DNA of 64,000 nt from CAVPDE01 sp963702565 (GCA_963702565.1 CAVPDE010000001.1:15863-79862); one strand, 5' to 3'. Positions 8,837 to 19,258 are shown, counted from the first letter of the stretch. Program-made: numbers and translations. The notes: generated by a model from the letters alone, not told the origin.

Positions 8837-9397
8837 ATGTACAATGCCAGCAACTTGAGAAAGGGTCTCAAGATCCTTATTGATAAAGAACCTTATGTCG
8901 TCGTCGATTTCCAGTTTACAAAACCCGGCAAGGGCCAGGCGCTCTATCGATGCAAGCTCCGAAACATGATCAACGGCATTATTCTGGATCGGACCTACCG
9001 CTCTGTGGATTCCTTTGAATCGGCCAACCTCGAGCAGCGAAAAATGCAGTATCTCTACAGCCAGGAGGGCCATTTTCACTTCATGGATAATCAAACCTAC
9101 GATCAGTCGGCCCTGTCCGCCGAACAGGTCGGGGATGCCAAGAACTACCTCATCGACAATCTTGAAGTGGACGTGCTTCTTTTTGATGGAAGGCCCATCG
9201 GGCTGACTCTGCCCAATTTTGTCGATCTCCTGGTGACCCGCGCGGATCCTTGGGCCAAGGGGGATTCCGTCGCCGGGGACAGCAAACCCGTGACCCTTGA
9301 AACCGGGTACACCCTTCGAGTCCCTCCCTTTATCGATGAAGGGATCAAAATCACCGTGGACACACGGACCGGGGAGTATGTCACCCGGGTCAAATGA
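8837..9397 (+). CDS. efp: Translation elongation factor P
   Basis: A 186-residue EF-P with the three beta-barrel domains of the family. The conserved loop FTKPGKGQA places the modifiable lysine at residue 32, the position that EpmA beta-lysylates in gammaproteobacteria. The C-terminus is full length (ITVDTRTGEYVTRVK). EF-P relieves ribosome stalling at polyproline. It overlaps epmA by about 20 bp, which supports the lysylation route for this protein. No epmB (lysine 2,3-aminomutase) is present in the window. Confidence 0.96.
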   Translation: MYNASNLRKGLKILIDKEPYVVVDFQFTKPGKGQALYRCKLRNMINGIILDRTYRSVDSFESANLEQRKMQYLYSQEGHFHFMDNQTYDQSALSAEQVGDAKNYLIDNLEVDVLLFDGRPIGLTLPNFVDLLVTRADPWAKGDSVAGDSKPVTLETGYTLRVPPFIDEGIKITVDTRTGEYVTRVK

Positions 9398-10331
9398 TCC
9401 TTCCTCCCTGCTGGAAAGGGAGACCTTAGCCGCCAAGAAACCGAACCTCCGGTTACGAGCCGGATTGGTCCAGGCCATCAGGCATTTTTTCACTGACAGA
9501 GACTATCTCGAAGTCGAGACCCCCTATCTCATTCCGGCGCCGGCTCCTGAGCTCCACATTGACGCGATCCGGGCAGGCGAAGGATTTTTGCACACGTCGC
9601 CGGAGTTGTGCATGAAACGCCTTGTTGCCGCAGGCTACCCCAAGATCTTCCAGATCTGCAAGTGCTTCCGGCAAGGGGAAAGAGGCAGCCGCCATCTTCC
9701 CGAGTTCACTCTGCTGGAATGGTACCGCGCAGGGACGGACTACCTGGGCCTGATGGAGGAGAGTGAGGAAATGGTCGCTTTTGTTTTGGAGGAACTCGGG
9801 TTGCCTCCTCGGCTGGAGTTTCAGGGTAGGGCCCTGGATCTGCAGCGACCATGGGACCGGCTCACGGTTCAGGAAGCTTTCGAGCGATATGCTTCGACCT
9901 CTCTGGAACGAGCCATGGAAAGCGGGCGTTTCGATGAAATCTTGGCCTTTGAAATTGAGCCCTCCCTCGGATTCCCGAAACCTGTTTTCCTTTACCATTA
10001 TCCTTCAGCCCTCGCTGCGCTTGCGCGGCTGAGCCAGGGCGCTCCCGGTTATGCCGAGAGATTTGAACTCTACGTGGCCGGTGTTGAATTGGCCAACGCT
10101 TTTTCCGAGTTGACAGACCCTGTCGAACAGAAGGCCAGATTTGAGAAAGAACTGGCCAAACGAGACGAGCAGGGCAAAAGCGTCTACCCTATGCCTGAGA
10201 AGTTCCTCCGCACACTCCCTTTCATGCCGAAGTCGGCGGGCATCGCTCTCGGAGTGGACCGGTTGGTCATGCTCCTGAGCAATCAGAAGGAGATCGATCC
10301 CGTGGTCTCCTTCACTCCCGAAGAACTATGA
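9378..10331 (+). CDS. epmA: EF-P lysine lysyltransferase EpmA
   Basis: About 317 residues, the usual length for EpmA (GenX/PoxA), a class II lysyl-tRNA synthetase catalytic core without the anticodon-binding domain. Class II motifs are visible: the DYLEVETPYL region, FQICKCFRQGERG (motif 2), and GIALGVDRLVML (motif 3). It ligates beta-lysine or lysine to EF-P. The start at 9378 overlaps the end of efp, with GGGGAG just upstream. The stop codon overlaps the next start as ATGA. Confidence 0.92.
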   Translation: MSPGSNDPSSLLERETLAAKKPNLRLRAGLVQAIRHFFTDRDYLEVETPYLIPAPAPELHIDAIRAGEGFLHTSPELCMKRLVAAGYPKIFQICKCFRQGERGSRHLPEFTLLEWYRAGTDYLGLMEESEEMVAFVLEELGLPPRLEFQGRALDLQRPWDRLTVQEAFERYASTSLERAMESGRFDEILAFEIEPSLGFPKPVFLYHYPSALAALARLSQGAPGYAERFELYVAGVELANAFSELTDPVEQKARFEKELAKRDEQGKSVYPMPEKFLRTLPFMPKSAGIALGVDRLVMLLSNQKEIDPVVSFTPEEL

Positions 10332-10771
10332 TCAAGCTCGCCCTCGTCATGCTTCTGGCTTTGGTCGCCTTTCCCTGTCCGGCCGCCGGACAGCCCTCCA
10401 AGGAATCACAGAAAACCAATACGAAAACAACGTCGGACCTCGAGATCTCCGAAATCACCTTCAAACTCAAGAGCCCGGGCAAGGAGGTCGTGTGGATTCA
10501 AGGCAACCGATTTTTCACCCCAACGGCCTTTGCCATGGAAGAGGACAAACCTCGGTTCGTCATCGACCTCAAGGATGCCCGGCCTGTGAAACGGGAACTG
10601 TCCCGGATAGCGGCGGACGGTCAATTCATTGAGAGGATACGGACCTTCTACCACCGGGAGAACCGGACCCTCAGGGTGGTCCTAGATCTCCATCCCTCCA
10701 AGAAGTACCGGATCAGCCAGTTCTTCTATCAGGCCCAGAACATCTACGCAGTGGAAGTGGAAGGCGAGTAG
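10328..10771 (+). CDS. AMIN-domain exported protein
   Basis: A 147-residue protein with an N-terminal signal peptide (hydrophobic residues 4-20, ending at an AAG-type site) followed by one AMIN-like beta domain (PRFVIDLKDA and RVVLDLHPSKKYRIS). AMIN domains target periplasmic or envelope proteins to peptidoglycan or secretin complexes. Its ATG overlaps the epmA stop, so it is translationally coupled, although no functional link to EF-P modification is known. Confidence 0.75.
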   Translation: MIKLALVMLLALVAFPCPAAGQPSKESQKTNTKTTSDLEISEITFKLKSPGKEVVWIQGNRFFTPTAFAMEEDKPRFVIDLKDARPVKRELSRIAADGQFIERIRTFYHRENRTLRVVLDLHPSKKYRISQFFYQAQNIYAVEVEGE

Positions 10772-10902
10772 TGCTGCCTCTGGTTCTTATGGGCAAGTCC
10801 AATACTGCAACCGAACCGCCGTCCAGCCGTTAGGTTCAACCAGGGCACTTCTGGGATATCTCCTTCACTCTATATCGAGAACCATACCTGATCAAATGCG
10901 GT

Positions 10903-11730
10903 TTACTCACACATCCAAATTTTCCTCCAGACAGCTAAGTGAATACAACGATGAGCAGGATGTGGACAATCCATCTGTCCCGCCCCCATTTCCGGAGACG
11001 GTATCCCCGGTGGATACTCCCCCTCCACGGCCAGCCTATACCATTGCAGACCTGCATCCCACACAACCCAGCGTGCAGTTCCGGTGCAAACGCATCCCTG
11101 CGCGAATTCATCGTATTTGAAGATCCCTGAATACTGATCAGGTGGGTCAGCGTTCTCGCAGCCCGCTCCTCCCCCCATACATGAATAGCTCGAACAATTA
11201 TTATGAAGAGGGTTCCCTCCGTATTCGCATCTGACACCGACAAACAGATTATGCCCCCAATATCCGTAAGACTGTACCCTCAAACCTCCCCAACCATGAG
11301 TCCCGACGGAATCATCCATCGTGACAACGGCTGAGCCGCAAGCCGTGCTCCCTGCACATAGCTCGATCTTTTGATAATCTCCGTTCACTATCGCAGTCTG
11401 GCTAGGTCCTCCTTGCGTATTGAAATAGAAGCCACTCCCGTGGGCCGCGACGAGTTGGAGTGTGTAGGTCGGTTTTCCCCAGCCTCCCGAATCGACCCAT
11501 ATCTCTACACACTGACCACGAGATAGCGTGCCTTCCTCTAAGCTGTCCCAATCCACGCCCATTGTAAGAACGACGGCAGACTTCCAGTTCACAGGGTACG
11601 TCAACGCCTGCCCTGAACCCGTAGGCACGACACACATGTTCTCCTGAGCCCATACCATCGAACTCATGCTCATAAAGAACACCAAGAACAGCCAACAAAA
11701 AGCCAGCCTATTCACAGCCCATCTTCTCAT
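10903..11730 (-). CDS. Secreted cysteine-rich protein, constant-N/variable-C family (copy 1)
   Basis: A 275-residue protein of unrecognised family. The signal peptide begins MRRWAVNRLAF and ends around VWAQ, followed by ENMCVVPTGSGQALTYPVNW. The mature region has many cysteines (CGG, CSSYSCMGGGAGC, GCVCTG) and aromatic residues, typical of a secreted disulfide-bonded protein. About the first 110 residues resemble the gene at 19487-20260, while the C-terminal parts differ. The frame continues upstream without a stop into an RHS core piece (11731-12300), so it may be made as an RHS fusion or from its own ATG at 11730. The 130 bp between this gene and the AMIN gene hold nothing recognisable. Confidence 0.6.
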   Translation of the reverse strand: MRRWAVNRLAFCWLFLVFFMSMSSMVWAQENMCVVPTGSGQALTYPVNWKSAVVLTMGVDWDSLEEGTLSRGQCVEIWVDSGGWGKPTYTLQLVAAHGSGFYFNTQGGPSQTAIVNGDYQKIELCAGSTACGSAVVTMDDSVGTHGWGGLRVQSYGYWGHNLFVGVRCEYGGNPLHNNCSSYSCMGGGAGCENADPPDQYSGIFKYDEFAQGCVCTGTARWVVWDAGLQWYRLAVEGEYPPGIPSPEMGAGQMDCPHPAHRCIHLAVWRKIWMCE

Positions 11731-12300
11731 GGCATTCCGCCCCTTTTTTTTCCTGTTCACTCGAAGTGACTCCCAATCTCCGCCCCGCCCAAACGTTATT
11801 CCATTCCTGTTTGGCTCATACCCATACGTCTGCTCCCTCGGCCGCCCTGGATTGGATACGGTCACACAATCACACTCCCCTGCCTGGTTGTTCACCGTAC
11901 CACCAAACCCGTTGGTCAACCCCTTCGGTCCCCCAAACGGGTTGTAGGTCAGCCCGCTCACAAGATTGCCAAATCCACTCGCGCTGACCGAAGCGATCTT
12001 CCCAAGCTGGCTGTCCCTCGTATTCGTCACCACCCTCCCGCTCGGGTACGTCACCGAAGCCACTCTCCCTCCCGGTCCATAGGCGGAGGTAACCGCGTAG
12101 CTGACGTTGTTGATCGTGCTCGTCTTCTGCACCAGCCTTCCCCTGGGATCATAGCCGAAGGCGATAGCCCCAGAGGGGTCGGTCATGTCCGTCAGGCGAC
12201 CCTTTCCATTGGTCCGCAGATCGTAGGTGTAGCCAACATCGTCAGTCGTCCCCGGATAGTCTGCCAGAGTGACCCTGTTCAGGTTGTCATAAGTGTATTC
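11731..12300 (-). pseudogene. RHS/YD-repeat core fragment (unit F)
   Basis: An in-frame piece of RHS core: YTYDNLNRVTLADYPGTTDD, DPSGAIAFGYDPRGRL, GPGGRVASVTYPSGRV and ERTYGYEPNRN-like sequence. It is nearly the same as the corresponding part of the large RHS gene. It is cut at the 5' side by an ISL3 transposase remnant and leads straight into the secreted protein at its 3' side. It lacks the later core and the DPSGL tip junction. Confidence 0.8.
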
Positions 12301-12545
12301 CACCGCACCCTTGGCACAGAGGCCGTCACAAATGTCTTGAACTGGCAGCTATCCAGGTGCCGCCACCGCCGACTCTCCCATCCATGCACGTGCATGCATT
12401 GCCCGCACTCCGGGCATGCCCAGACCGCCTCTGCACACGCCACTTCGACCTCGATCTCCCCGGCCTCCTTCCTCTTCTTCACCTTCTGCACCGACCACGG
12501 CGGCTGAAGCCCCAGGATCTGCTCATAAAGTTTGGTATCGTTCAT
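12301..12545 (-). mobile_element. ISL3-family transposase, N-terminal remnant
   Basis: About 80 residues resemble the N-terminus of ISL3 transposases: LYEQILGLQPPWSV, a CPECG zinc-binding motif, then RRWRHLDSCQF and VPRVRW. The catalytic DDE part is absent because the frame joins RHS sequence at about 12300. A GAAGAGCC end sequence at 12654-12661, on the outer side, fits an ISL3 terminal repeat (GGCTCTTC read inward). Confidence 0.7.
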
Positions 12546-12817
12546 GGCCAGAGTCTATCAGGCCCAAGAAGAAATCACACGGAAAAGCCGGAAGGACCTT
12601 TCTTATTGACAAGTTCACAAACATACATCCAGGGATGTAGCTTTGACATAAGTGAAGAGCCAAATAGCCACTTGTGCCTCGCCAGAGTGCTGATACTCTC
12701 ATCTATCATGCAATTCTTCCCATGTACGGCTCTTCACAGCTAACTTGCACATGGCACATCATCCGAGGATGTCAGGACGAGCAACCAAAGTCTGACCAAG
12801 TTTGTCATAAAGACACC
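12546..12817. other. Non-coding stretch with ISL3-like end sequences
   Basis: No gene is seen. It contains GAAGAGCC at 12654-12661 and GGCTCTTC at 12728-12735, opposite-facing copies of the ISL3-type terminal motif about 75 bp apart. This suggests remains of the transposase element to the left and possibly a second, lost element to the right. Confidence 0.4.
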
Positions 12818-13561
12818 CTACGGCACCGGCACGCATTGCCATTCGTACTTAAATACATCGGACGTAGGAACGAAACACCCTGAAGTCGGTATAGTACAAC
12901 TGAGATCTGAGAAATGAACTGCTGCACATTGCTCAGGAGTTCCGCATGGGGGATCCGGGGACGCATCCCAATTACCCCCGCCTCCCGGTGACATACACTG
13001 CGTCTCAGCCTGAACGCGAAATCTCCAAAATATCGCCCCATCATCAACGTCAGAGTAATAGTAATGAGGCCAATTCCCCGGAACATTGCTCGGAGCACAA
13101 CCTATTTCGTTAACTGCACTGGCTTGCCAGACAAGTTCCCATTGACCACCTGCATATCGTATCTTTACTGTATCTGTGGAAAGGCAGGCGTCCGTCACCG
13201 TAACTACAGCAAATACATCGTGGTCTTCTCCGCAGGTGCCACTAGCTACAGTCAGCACTGTGTAATCCAAGTCCCCGTTCGTCGTCGTCTTGCTCAGGCT
13301 GTAACCCGTTCCCTGTACCTGCCAGGTGTATTCGAAAGGAGAACACCCCCATGCTGCGCGAAGAGAAACCGGCTGTGCGGGGCTGATCTCCTCAGCGCTC
13401 GCAATGATCGTCAAGGCAGAGTCCAACTGATTCAACGTCTGCCCTGAACCCGTAGGCACGATGCACATGTTCTCCTGCGCCCAGGCCCCCGCGCTCGTGC
13501 TCATGAACACCAACAGAAACAGCCCACAAAAGGAAAGCCTAATCGCCCCTTCTCTTCTCAT
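12818..13561 (-). CDS. Secreted cysteine-rich protein, constant-N/variable-C family (copy 2)
   Basis: A 247-residue protein with a signal peptide (MRREGAIRLSFCGLFLLVF, ending near GAWAQ) and the shared start ENMCIVPTGSGQ. After that it diverges from copies 1 and 3 and carries an Ig-like or beta-sandwich stretch (SLRAAWGCSPFEYTWQVQG) and a Cys-rich end (PDPPCGTPEQC, LSCTIPTSGC). The DPPCG..C motif is also in copy 3. It lies directly downstream of RHS core fragment E. The function is unknown. Confidence 0.6.
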   Translation of the reverse strand: MRREGAIRLSFCGLFLLVFMSTSAGAWAQENMCIVPTGSGQTLNQLDSALTIIASAEEISPAQPVSLRAAWGCSPFEYTWQVQGTGYSLSKTTTNGDLDYTVLTVASGTCGEDHDVFAVVTVTDACLSTDTVKIRYAGGQWELVWQASAVNEIGCAPSNVPGNWPHYYYSDVDDGAIFWRFRVQAETQCMSPGGGGNWDASPDPPCGTPEQCAAVHFSDLSCTIPTSGCFVPTSDVFKYEWQCVPVP

Positions 13562-14014
13562 GGCATTCCCCCCTTTTCTTCCTGTTCACTCGAAGTGACT
13601 CCCTATCTCCGTCCCGCCCAATCGCTATCACGTTCCTATTTGGCTTATACCCATAAGTCCGCTCCCTCGGCTGCCCTGGATTGGATACGGTCACACAATC
13701 ACACTCGCCAGCCTGGTTGTTCACCGTTCCCCAAACCCATTCGTCAATCCCTTTGGCCCTCCGAAGGGGGTGTAAGTCACCCCGCTCACGAGATTGCCAA
13801 ACCCAGTCGCGCTGACCGAAGCGATCTTCCCAAGCTGGCTGTCCCTCGTGTTGGTCACCACCCTCCCGCTCGGGTAGGTCACCGAAGCCACTCTCCTCCC
13901 GGTCCATAGGCGGACGTAACCGGGTAGTTTATGCTGTTAATGGTGCTCGCCTTCTGCACCAGCCTTCCCCTCGAATCATACCCAAAGGCGATGATTCCCG
14001 ATGGATCGTAAACC
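13562..14014 (-). pseudogene. RHS/YD-repeat core fragment (unit E)
   Basis: A truncated RHS core that starts right after the REP-like repeat with the sequence for YDPSGIIAFGYDSRGRL and runs to the ERTYGYKPNRN point, where it joins the secreted-protein unit. Compared with sister copies it is frameshifted near 13735 (a base lost in a C run) and near 13895, so it cannot be translated continuously. Confidence 0.8.
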
Positions 14015-14072
14015 GGTAGGTTTTAAGGTTGCTGGTGCGAAACCTAAAAACCTTAGAACGTCCCTATTCTCC
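14015..14072. repeat. REP-like inverted repeat, copy 1
   Basis: Imperfect palindrome GGTAGGTTTTAAGGTT / AAACCTAAAAACCTTA with a short loop, followed by the conserved tail GAACGTCCCTATTCTC. It marks the upstream boundary of RHS unit E. The same element is at 19259, 22681 and 30563. The 128 bp between this repeat and the gene at 14201 hold nothing recognisable. Confidence 0.8.
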
Positions 14073-14200
14073 AACAACCGCCTTGTGAGTCTGAGTGGGG
14101 AGCTTCAAAGGCTCACAACATTTAGCGGTTCATCACGCTGACCATCATACAGAGCTACTGACTTTAGGACACGCTTCATCAAAAGTAGTAAGTCGCCAAT

Positions 14201-14479
14201 CTAATATAGAATCACCAAGATTGTTACGAACCACATAGCGGGGATACTGATTTTCACAACGATTCCCTTATAAAAGTGAAGCATGATTCCCGTGATGATC
14301 ACTGAGCACCCAAACGTAAGAACGTTCCCTATTATGAAGGCAAGATCTCCTCGTGGAGAACCAAGGACCCTCTTGCCCACAAACACAAGGAAGAGCCAGA
14401 CAGTGAAGAACAACACTACTCTGATTATCCTCCCTGGCTGATTTTCCTCACCTGGCAAAACTCTTTGCTTTACTCGCAT
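14201..14479 (-). CDS. Small membrane protein, putative immunity for RHS tip 3
   Basis: A 92-residue protein with three hydrophobic segments (VVLFFTVWLFLVFV, LAFIIGNVLTFGCSVIITGI, WFVTILVILY) and no recognised family. Its ATG at 14479 overlaps the last codons of the RHS tip frame that stops at 14470, the tight coupling typical of toxin-immunity pairs. The immunity role is inferred from position only. Confidence 0.55.
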   Translation of the reverse strand: MRVKQRVLPGEENQPGRIIRVVLFFTVWLFLVFVGKRVLGSPRGDLAFIIGNVLTFGCSVIITGIMLHFYKGIVVKISIPAMWFVTILVILY

Positions 14480-15882
14480 GGATTAGAACTCCATTTTTCC
14501 CATACATTTATATTTTCGTCTGGCATCCAAAGGAGATCAAAAACCTTTGGGGGTGGGTCGAAGTGGTCCTTGTAGTGCAGGAAAATCAGGAAGTCCTCGT
14601 TCGGAACACCGGCTTCCGATGGATTTAAGTAATCATAGGCTAAGATAGCAGCAGGAGTGATGGGGGTGTTCAATCCTTTCTCAATGATCGGGGCAATTAC
14701 ATCTCCCCCTCTAACGTACTTCTTCAGAGTATCTAGAATGGGGATAATAATTCCCCCCCTTTAACCCGGAAGGGTCCGTCCAATTAGTGGGGTTGTTTTG
14801 GACGTAGGCATAGAGATTCAGGCTTTGGGGAGTTACCAAGGTGTAGTGGTGCAGTGCATCCGCGATTACGAAACGCTGAAGTTCACGTAAACTCGTGAGC
14901 GCAGCCGGGGCTTGTACGATTTTGCCGAGTGACGATTGCCTGCCCATCTGAATCTGCGAAAGGTTAAGAGGATCAGGGGTGATGTACCTCCCAGTCTTTG
15001 GATCATAGTAACGGTTGTGGTTGTAGTGGAGGCCGGTCTCCGTGTCGTAATACTGGCCGGGCAGCCTGATGTTGTTCACCACGCTTGAGCTGGGATGGAT
15101 ATGGGCCTCACCAAATGGCTCATACCAGGCTTCCCAAGCCACAGTCCCGTTGCATTCGTGAGGATTTCGGGAGTGCCGAGGCGGTCATTCAGGTAGTGGT
15201 AAAGCGCTTGCCACCAGCCACATCCACCATGGCAACACGGACTTTGCCCATGTAGAGGTATTCCTTCGTCATGGTGCCGTTGGGCAGGCTCTCGGCAATC
15301 AGCTTCCCATCAAGGTCGTAATGGTAAACCGTGGTTACTCCCACCAGCGACCTTCTTCACCCTCTGTCCTAATCCGTTGTAGGTGTACGTGGCTATTGTG
15401 TTTGCTCCCTCCTTCACCTCCTTCAGCTGGTTGTTCTGGTCGTAAATGAAGGTCAGAGTGCCATCACTCGTGGGATTGCCGTTGGCATCATAGCTGAAGG
15501 TTCTCGGGTTTTGTCCCCCGGTGATCTGGTAAAGGCTGTTGGTTCCTGCATAGTAACGTGTAGTTCTCAACCGACTCCGTTGGTGTTCCTCGTGAGCCTG
15601 TTTCCCACATCATCATAGGTGTAGGCGATGGTGCCGTATCTTCCCGGGCAGAAGTCAAGCCTGTTCAGCTCATCATACCCGAAGGTCTGGTTGTACCAGG
15701 GAGTAGTCGTGCCGGTGATGGATGTGAGGTTGCGGTTTGAGTCATACCCATAGGTCCTCTCCCTCGGTTGTCCCGGATTGGACACGGTCACACAGTCGCA
15801 CTCCCCCGCCTCGTTGTTCACCGTCCCCCAAACCCATTAGTCAAACCCTTTGGGCCTCCAAACGGGTTGTAAGTCAGTCCGC
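14470..15882 (-). pseudogene. RHS C-terminal core with tip 3 (unit D, frameshifted)
   Basis: Continuation of the RHS unit that begins at 19258. Pieces in different frames encode TYGYDSNRNLTSITG, FSYDANGNPTSDGTLTFIYD, WEAWYEPFGEAHIHPSSSV and the core end LNLYAYVQNNPTNWTDPSGL. Frameshifts are evident near 15930, 15830, 15340 and 15150 when aligned to sister copies. After DPSGL a run of seven G (coding strand; C at 14753-14759) breaks the frame. With one G fewer the tip would continue through 14470, including the piece LAYDYLNPSEAG and ending WEKWSSNPCE. Confidence 0.75.
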
Positions 15883-18800
15883 TTACGAGATTGCCAAATC
15901 CGGTCGCGCTGACCGATGAGATCTTCCCGAGCGGCTGTTCCTCGTGTTCGTCACCACCCTCCCGCTCGGGTACGTCACCGAAGCCACTCTCCCTCCCGGT
16001 CCATAGGCGGAGGTAACCGGGTAGCTGATGCTGTTAATGGTGCTCGTCTTCTGCAACAACCTCCCCCTGGCATCATAGCCGAAGGTAATAGTCCCAGAGG
16101 GGTCGGCCATGTCCGTAAGATGACCTTTTCCGTTGGTGCGCAGATCATAGGTGTAGGCAATGTCATCAGCCGTCCCCGGATAGTCTGCCACAGTGACCCT
16201 GTTCAGGTTATCATAGGCGTATTCAACCGTCACAGCCTTGGCGTCCTTCTTATATCTCAGGTTCCCCGCCTCGTCATATGCATACCTCGTAATCCCCGTA
16301 TCCGGAGAAGTCGTGGACACCACCCTCCCCAAATCGTCATACACGTAGGTCGTGACGTGCGAGTTGGCATCCGTGACACTGGCGAGATTCCCCTGACCGT
16401 CATATCCGTATCCCGTTACCAGGTCCCTCAGGCTCGGATCATTCACCCATTGCGCCACCTCCTCGATCCTATCCATGAAGTCATACCCGTAGGTCGTCAG
16501 ATTCCCGTTCGGGTCTTCCATGGAACTCACATTCCCGGCATCGTCATACCCGTATTCACGGTATGTGTCATCCGGCTGAATCTCCCGGTACAGCCTCCCA
16601 GGATAGCTGGGATGCTCATAACTCCACCGCGTCCTCGATTTGCGCTCATCACCGCTCGTGTACTTGCCCCTCTCAACCACGTTACCCCGGGGGTAAACTT
16701 CATAATCGTGCCTGATGTAGTTCGCCCCTTGATCGAGGATCTTCCAGAGCCTTGCGTAGTTATCATACTGGAACCCCTGGATTACACCGTCAGGGTCCGT
16801 CACCGAAACCAGCAGCCCTCCGACATAGGCAAACTGGGTGGAGCTGTCCGGATCATCGGCAAAATTCGTGATGGAGGTGATTCTTCCCCGGCCATCATAG
16901 GAAAAGCCCTTGGCCTGGCTGTTCACGTCCGTTATCGTCCCCGGCCTTCCCGCGTTATCGTAAACCGCAAAATAGGTGCTCCCGATATGAGGCTGGGTAA
17001 CGGATTCCAGGTTGCCCGTGGAGCCGTTGTAGGTGAAGGTCGTCATATCCCCGCTGCCGGCCCTCGGACCGTCCACGGAGAGAACCTGGCCCTTGGCATT
17101 ATAGGTGAAGGTCGTCACATATTCATAGGCCTGGGTCGTATTGTTGATATCCTTCGTGTGTCCCTGCTCCACGATCCTGGAGAGCAGCAGGGTGGGGCTT
17201 TCATTGGCCGTGGCATCATAATCGTTGTCATAGTCCCAGATCGTCACCTTGTTCCCGCCGCCAAAAACGCTCGCCTCTGTCCGCGTCAGGGGCACGTTCA
17301 TGTCCGGATGAAAGGTGTAGTAAATGGTCCGCTGCTCGGGTGATCCGTAAGCCAAAATGACGGTTCCCGGATTCCCTCTCTCATCGTAATTCTGGTAGCG
17401 GTCTATTCTCCCTCCCCCGTATTCCACCTCGGAGAGCCTTCCCCACTCATCATAAACCCACTCCACGGCATTGCTCTCTGCATAGGGCGCATTGGTGGTC
17501 CCCGTCATTGAGCCCAGTCTTTTCAGCCCATCGACGGTCACCAGAGCGTAGGTTCGGGTAATGTCATAGACATCCTTCACCTGCACCTGGTTGGGTTGAT
17601 AAGTGACCAGCTCCACCCCCTTCCCGTCGGGCGATCGGCAGACAGTAGCCTGGTCATTCGTGTTGTAGGACCACTCCCGGAGGATATGATTGAGGGAGTC
17701 CTTTTTCTGGGTAAGATTGTGAACGTCATTGGCGTCGTTGTAGACATAAGTGATTCCCGACCCGTCAGCATAGGTCACCGTGGTCAGGTTCTGGTTCCCG
17801 TCATAGCCGTATTCCACCCATATCCCGTCATCTACAGCAGCCGTGACAGGCCCGGTGATGCTTGTCAGCAGCCCGCTGGTGTAATTAAAAGTGAGCACCC
17901 GGCCGCTGGCATTGTCGGTCACGGTCTGGAGCCGTCCCTCGCCGTCATAGGCAAGGGCCAGGGCATTCCCCTTTTCGTCCTCCATCGAACTGAGCCGGCC
18001 TGCACTCGTGAATGCGTACCGGCTTCCGTCAAGCCGGTACCAGGAATACCCTCCTCCCTCGGCCAGGACAAAGCTTCGCTCCCCAAACACTCCTGCATAG
18101 TATCCCGTGACCTCTTGAATGAAATACGAGGCTTTGCCGGTTCCGTCGATGATCTTCAGGAAAGTCCTGCTCCCGAGTTGAGAGGAGGGGTTGAGCGCAG
18201 CGCCAAAACTGTGGAACCAGCCATAACCGAGCATCCCGGTCTGAGTCGCCCGGCTGTTGTAGGCGGCTCTGAAGTTGAAGCTAAGGCTGTTGGGTGAGGG
18301 AAAGCTCAGATCTTCCCTGTACTCCAGTGCATTTCCGTTCGTGATCCTGATGGAGCCTGCCACCAATCCCGCCTCGCCTTGCTGTTCCTCCGGAGCGTAA
18401 CCCAAGCCCTCGTCCTGGTAGGAATCCGAAGAGGGCGGCACTTCGTTTTGGTTGCCAGGGTCTGTGTTGAAGACGTATTCCAGGTAATTTGAAAAGCCGT
18501 CACCGTCGTGATCGCCGTTCCTCCCCTGGCTCAGGTCAGGGAAGTACGCAAGCTCCCACCAGTCAGGAAGCTCGTCACCATCATCATCCCTGCCATAAGG
18601 GATGCTCGTTACAGCGACTGTGGCACTATCCGTTGCCGTGCCCCCTGGGCCGACAGCGGTAATCACATAGGTAGTGGTCACCTCAGGAGTCACCTTGTAG
18701 CTCTCAGTGACCCCGTTGGTGTTCCTCGTGACCCTGTTCCCCACATCGTCATAGGTGTAACCGATGTTTCCGTATCGCCCGCTGGCACTAGTCAACCTGT

Positions 18801-19258
18801 TCAGTTCGTCATACCCGAAGGTCTGGTTGTACCAGGGGGTAGTTGTGCCGGTGATGGAAGTGAGGTTGCGGTTTGCATCATACCCGTAAGTGCGCTCTCT
18901 CGGCTGTCCAGGGTTGCACACGGTCACGCAATCACACTCCCCAGCCTGGTTGTTCACAGTACCTCCGAAGCCATTCGTCAATCCCTTGGGGCCTCCAAAC
19001 GGGTTGTAGGTCAACCCGCTTACGAGATTGCCGAACCCACTCGCGCTGACCGAGGCGATCTTCCCAAGCTGGCTGTCCCTCGTATTCGTCACAACCCTCC
19101 CGCTGGGATATGTCACCGAAGCCACTCTCCCTCCCGGTCCATAGGCGGAGGTAACAGGGTAGCTGATGCTGTTAATGGTGCTCGTCTTCTGCACCAGCCT
19201 CCCCCTCGAATCATACCCAATGGCGATGATTCCCGATGGATCGTAAACCGGGACGCCA
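15883..19258 (-). CDS. Chimeric RHS/YD-repeat protein (unit D, long open frame)
   Basis: An 1103-residue open frame from 19194 that extends upstream, in RHS-like sequence, to the REP-like repeat. It begins in the middle of an RHS core (STINSISYPVTSAYGPGG), reaches NTNGVTESYK, then jumps in frame to the pre-core region of the large RHS gene: VTPEVTTTYVITAVGPGG, a calcium-binding-like DDDGDELPDWWEL / DHDGDGFSNYLEY stretch, and a full set of YD repeats. It has no signal peptide. From 16255 to 18695 it is an almost perfect copy of 25011-27451. It becomes frameshifted around 15930. Expression is doubtful; it looks like a recombination product. Confidence 0.6.
16255..18695 (-). repeat. 2.44-kb duplication, copy 1
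   Basis: Matches 25011-27451 at a constant offset of 8756 bp, with no indels. I found about ten to twelve base differences, all in the part below about 17,360; the remaining 1.3 kb looks identical by eye. The right border lies at the shared TCACCT, where this copy joins a core fragment. Confidence 0.9.

Noticed and set aside
15916..17343. Long plus-strand frames opposite the RHS genes (also 24993-26099 and 26352-27053)
   Set aside because: The YD-repeat coding strand leaves long open antisense frames. They are duplicated only because the RHS sequence is duplicated.
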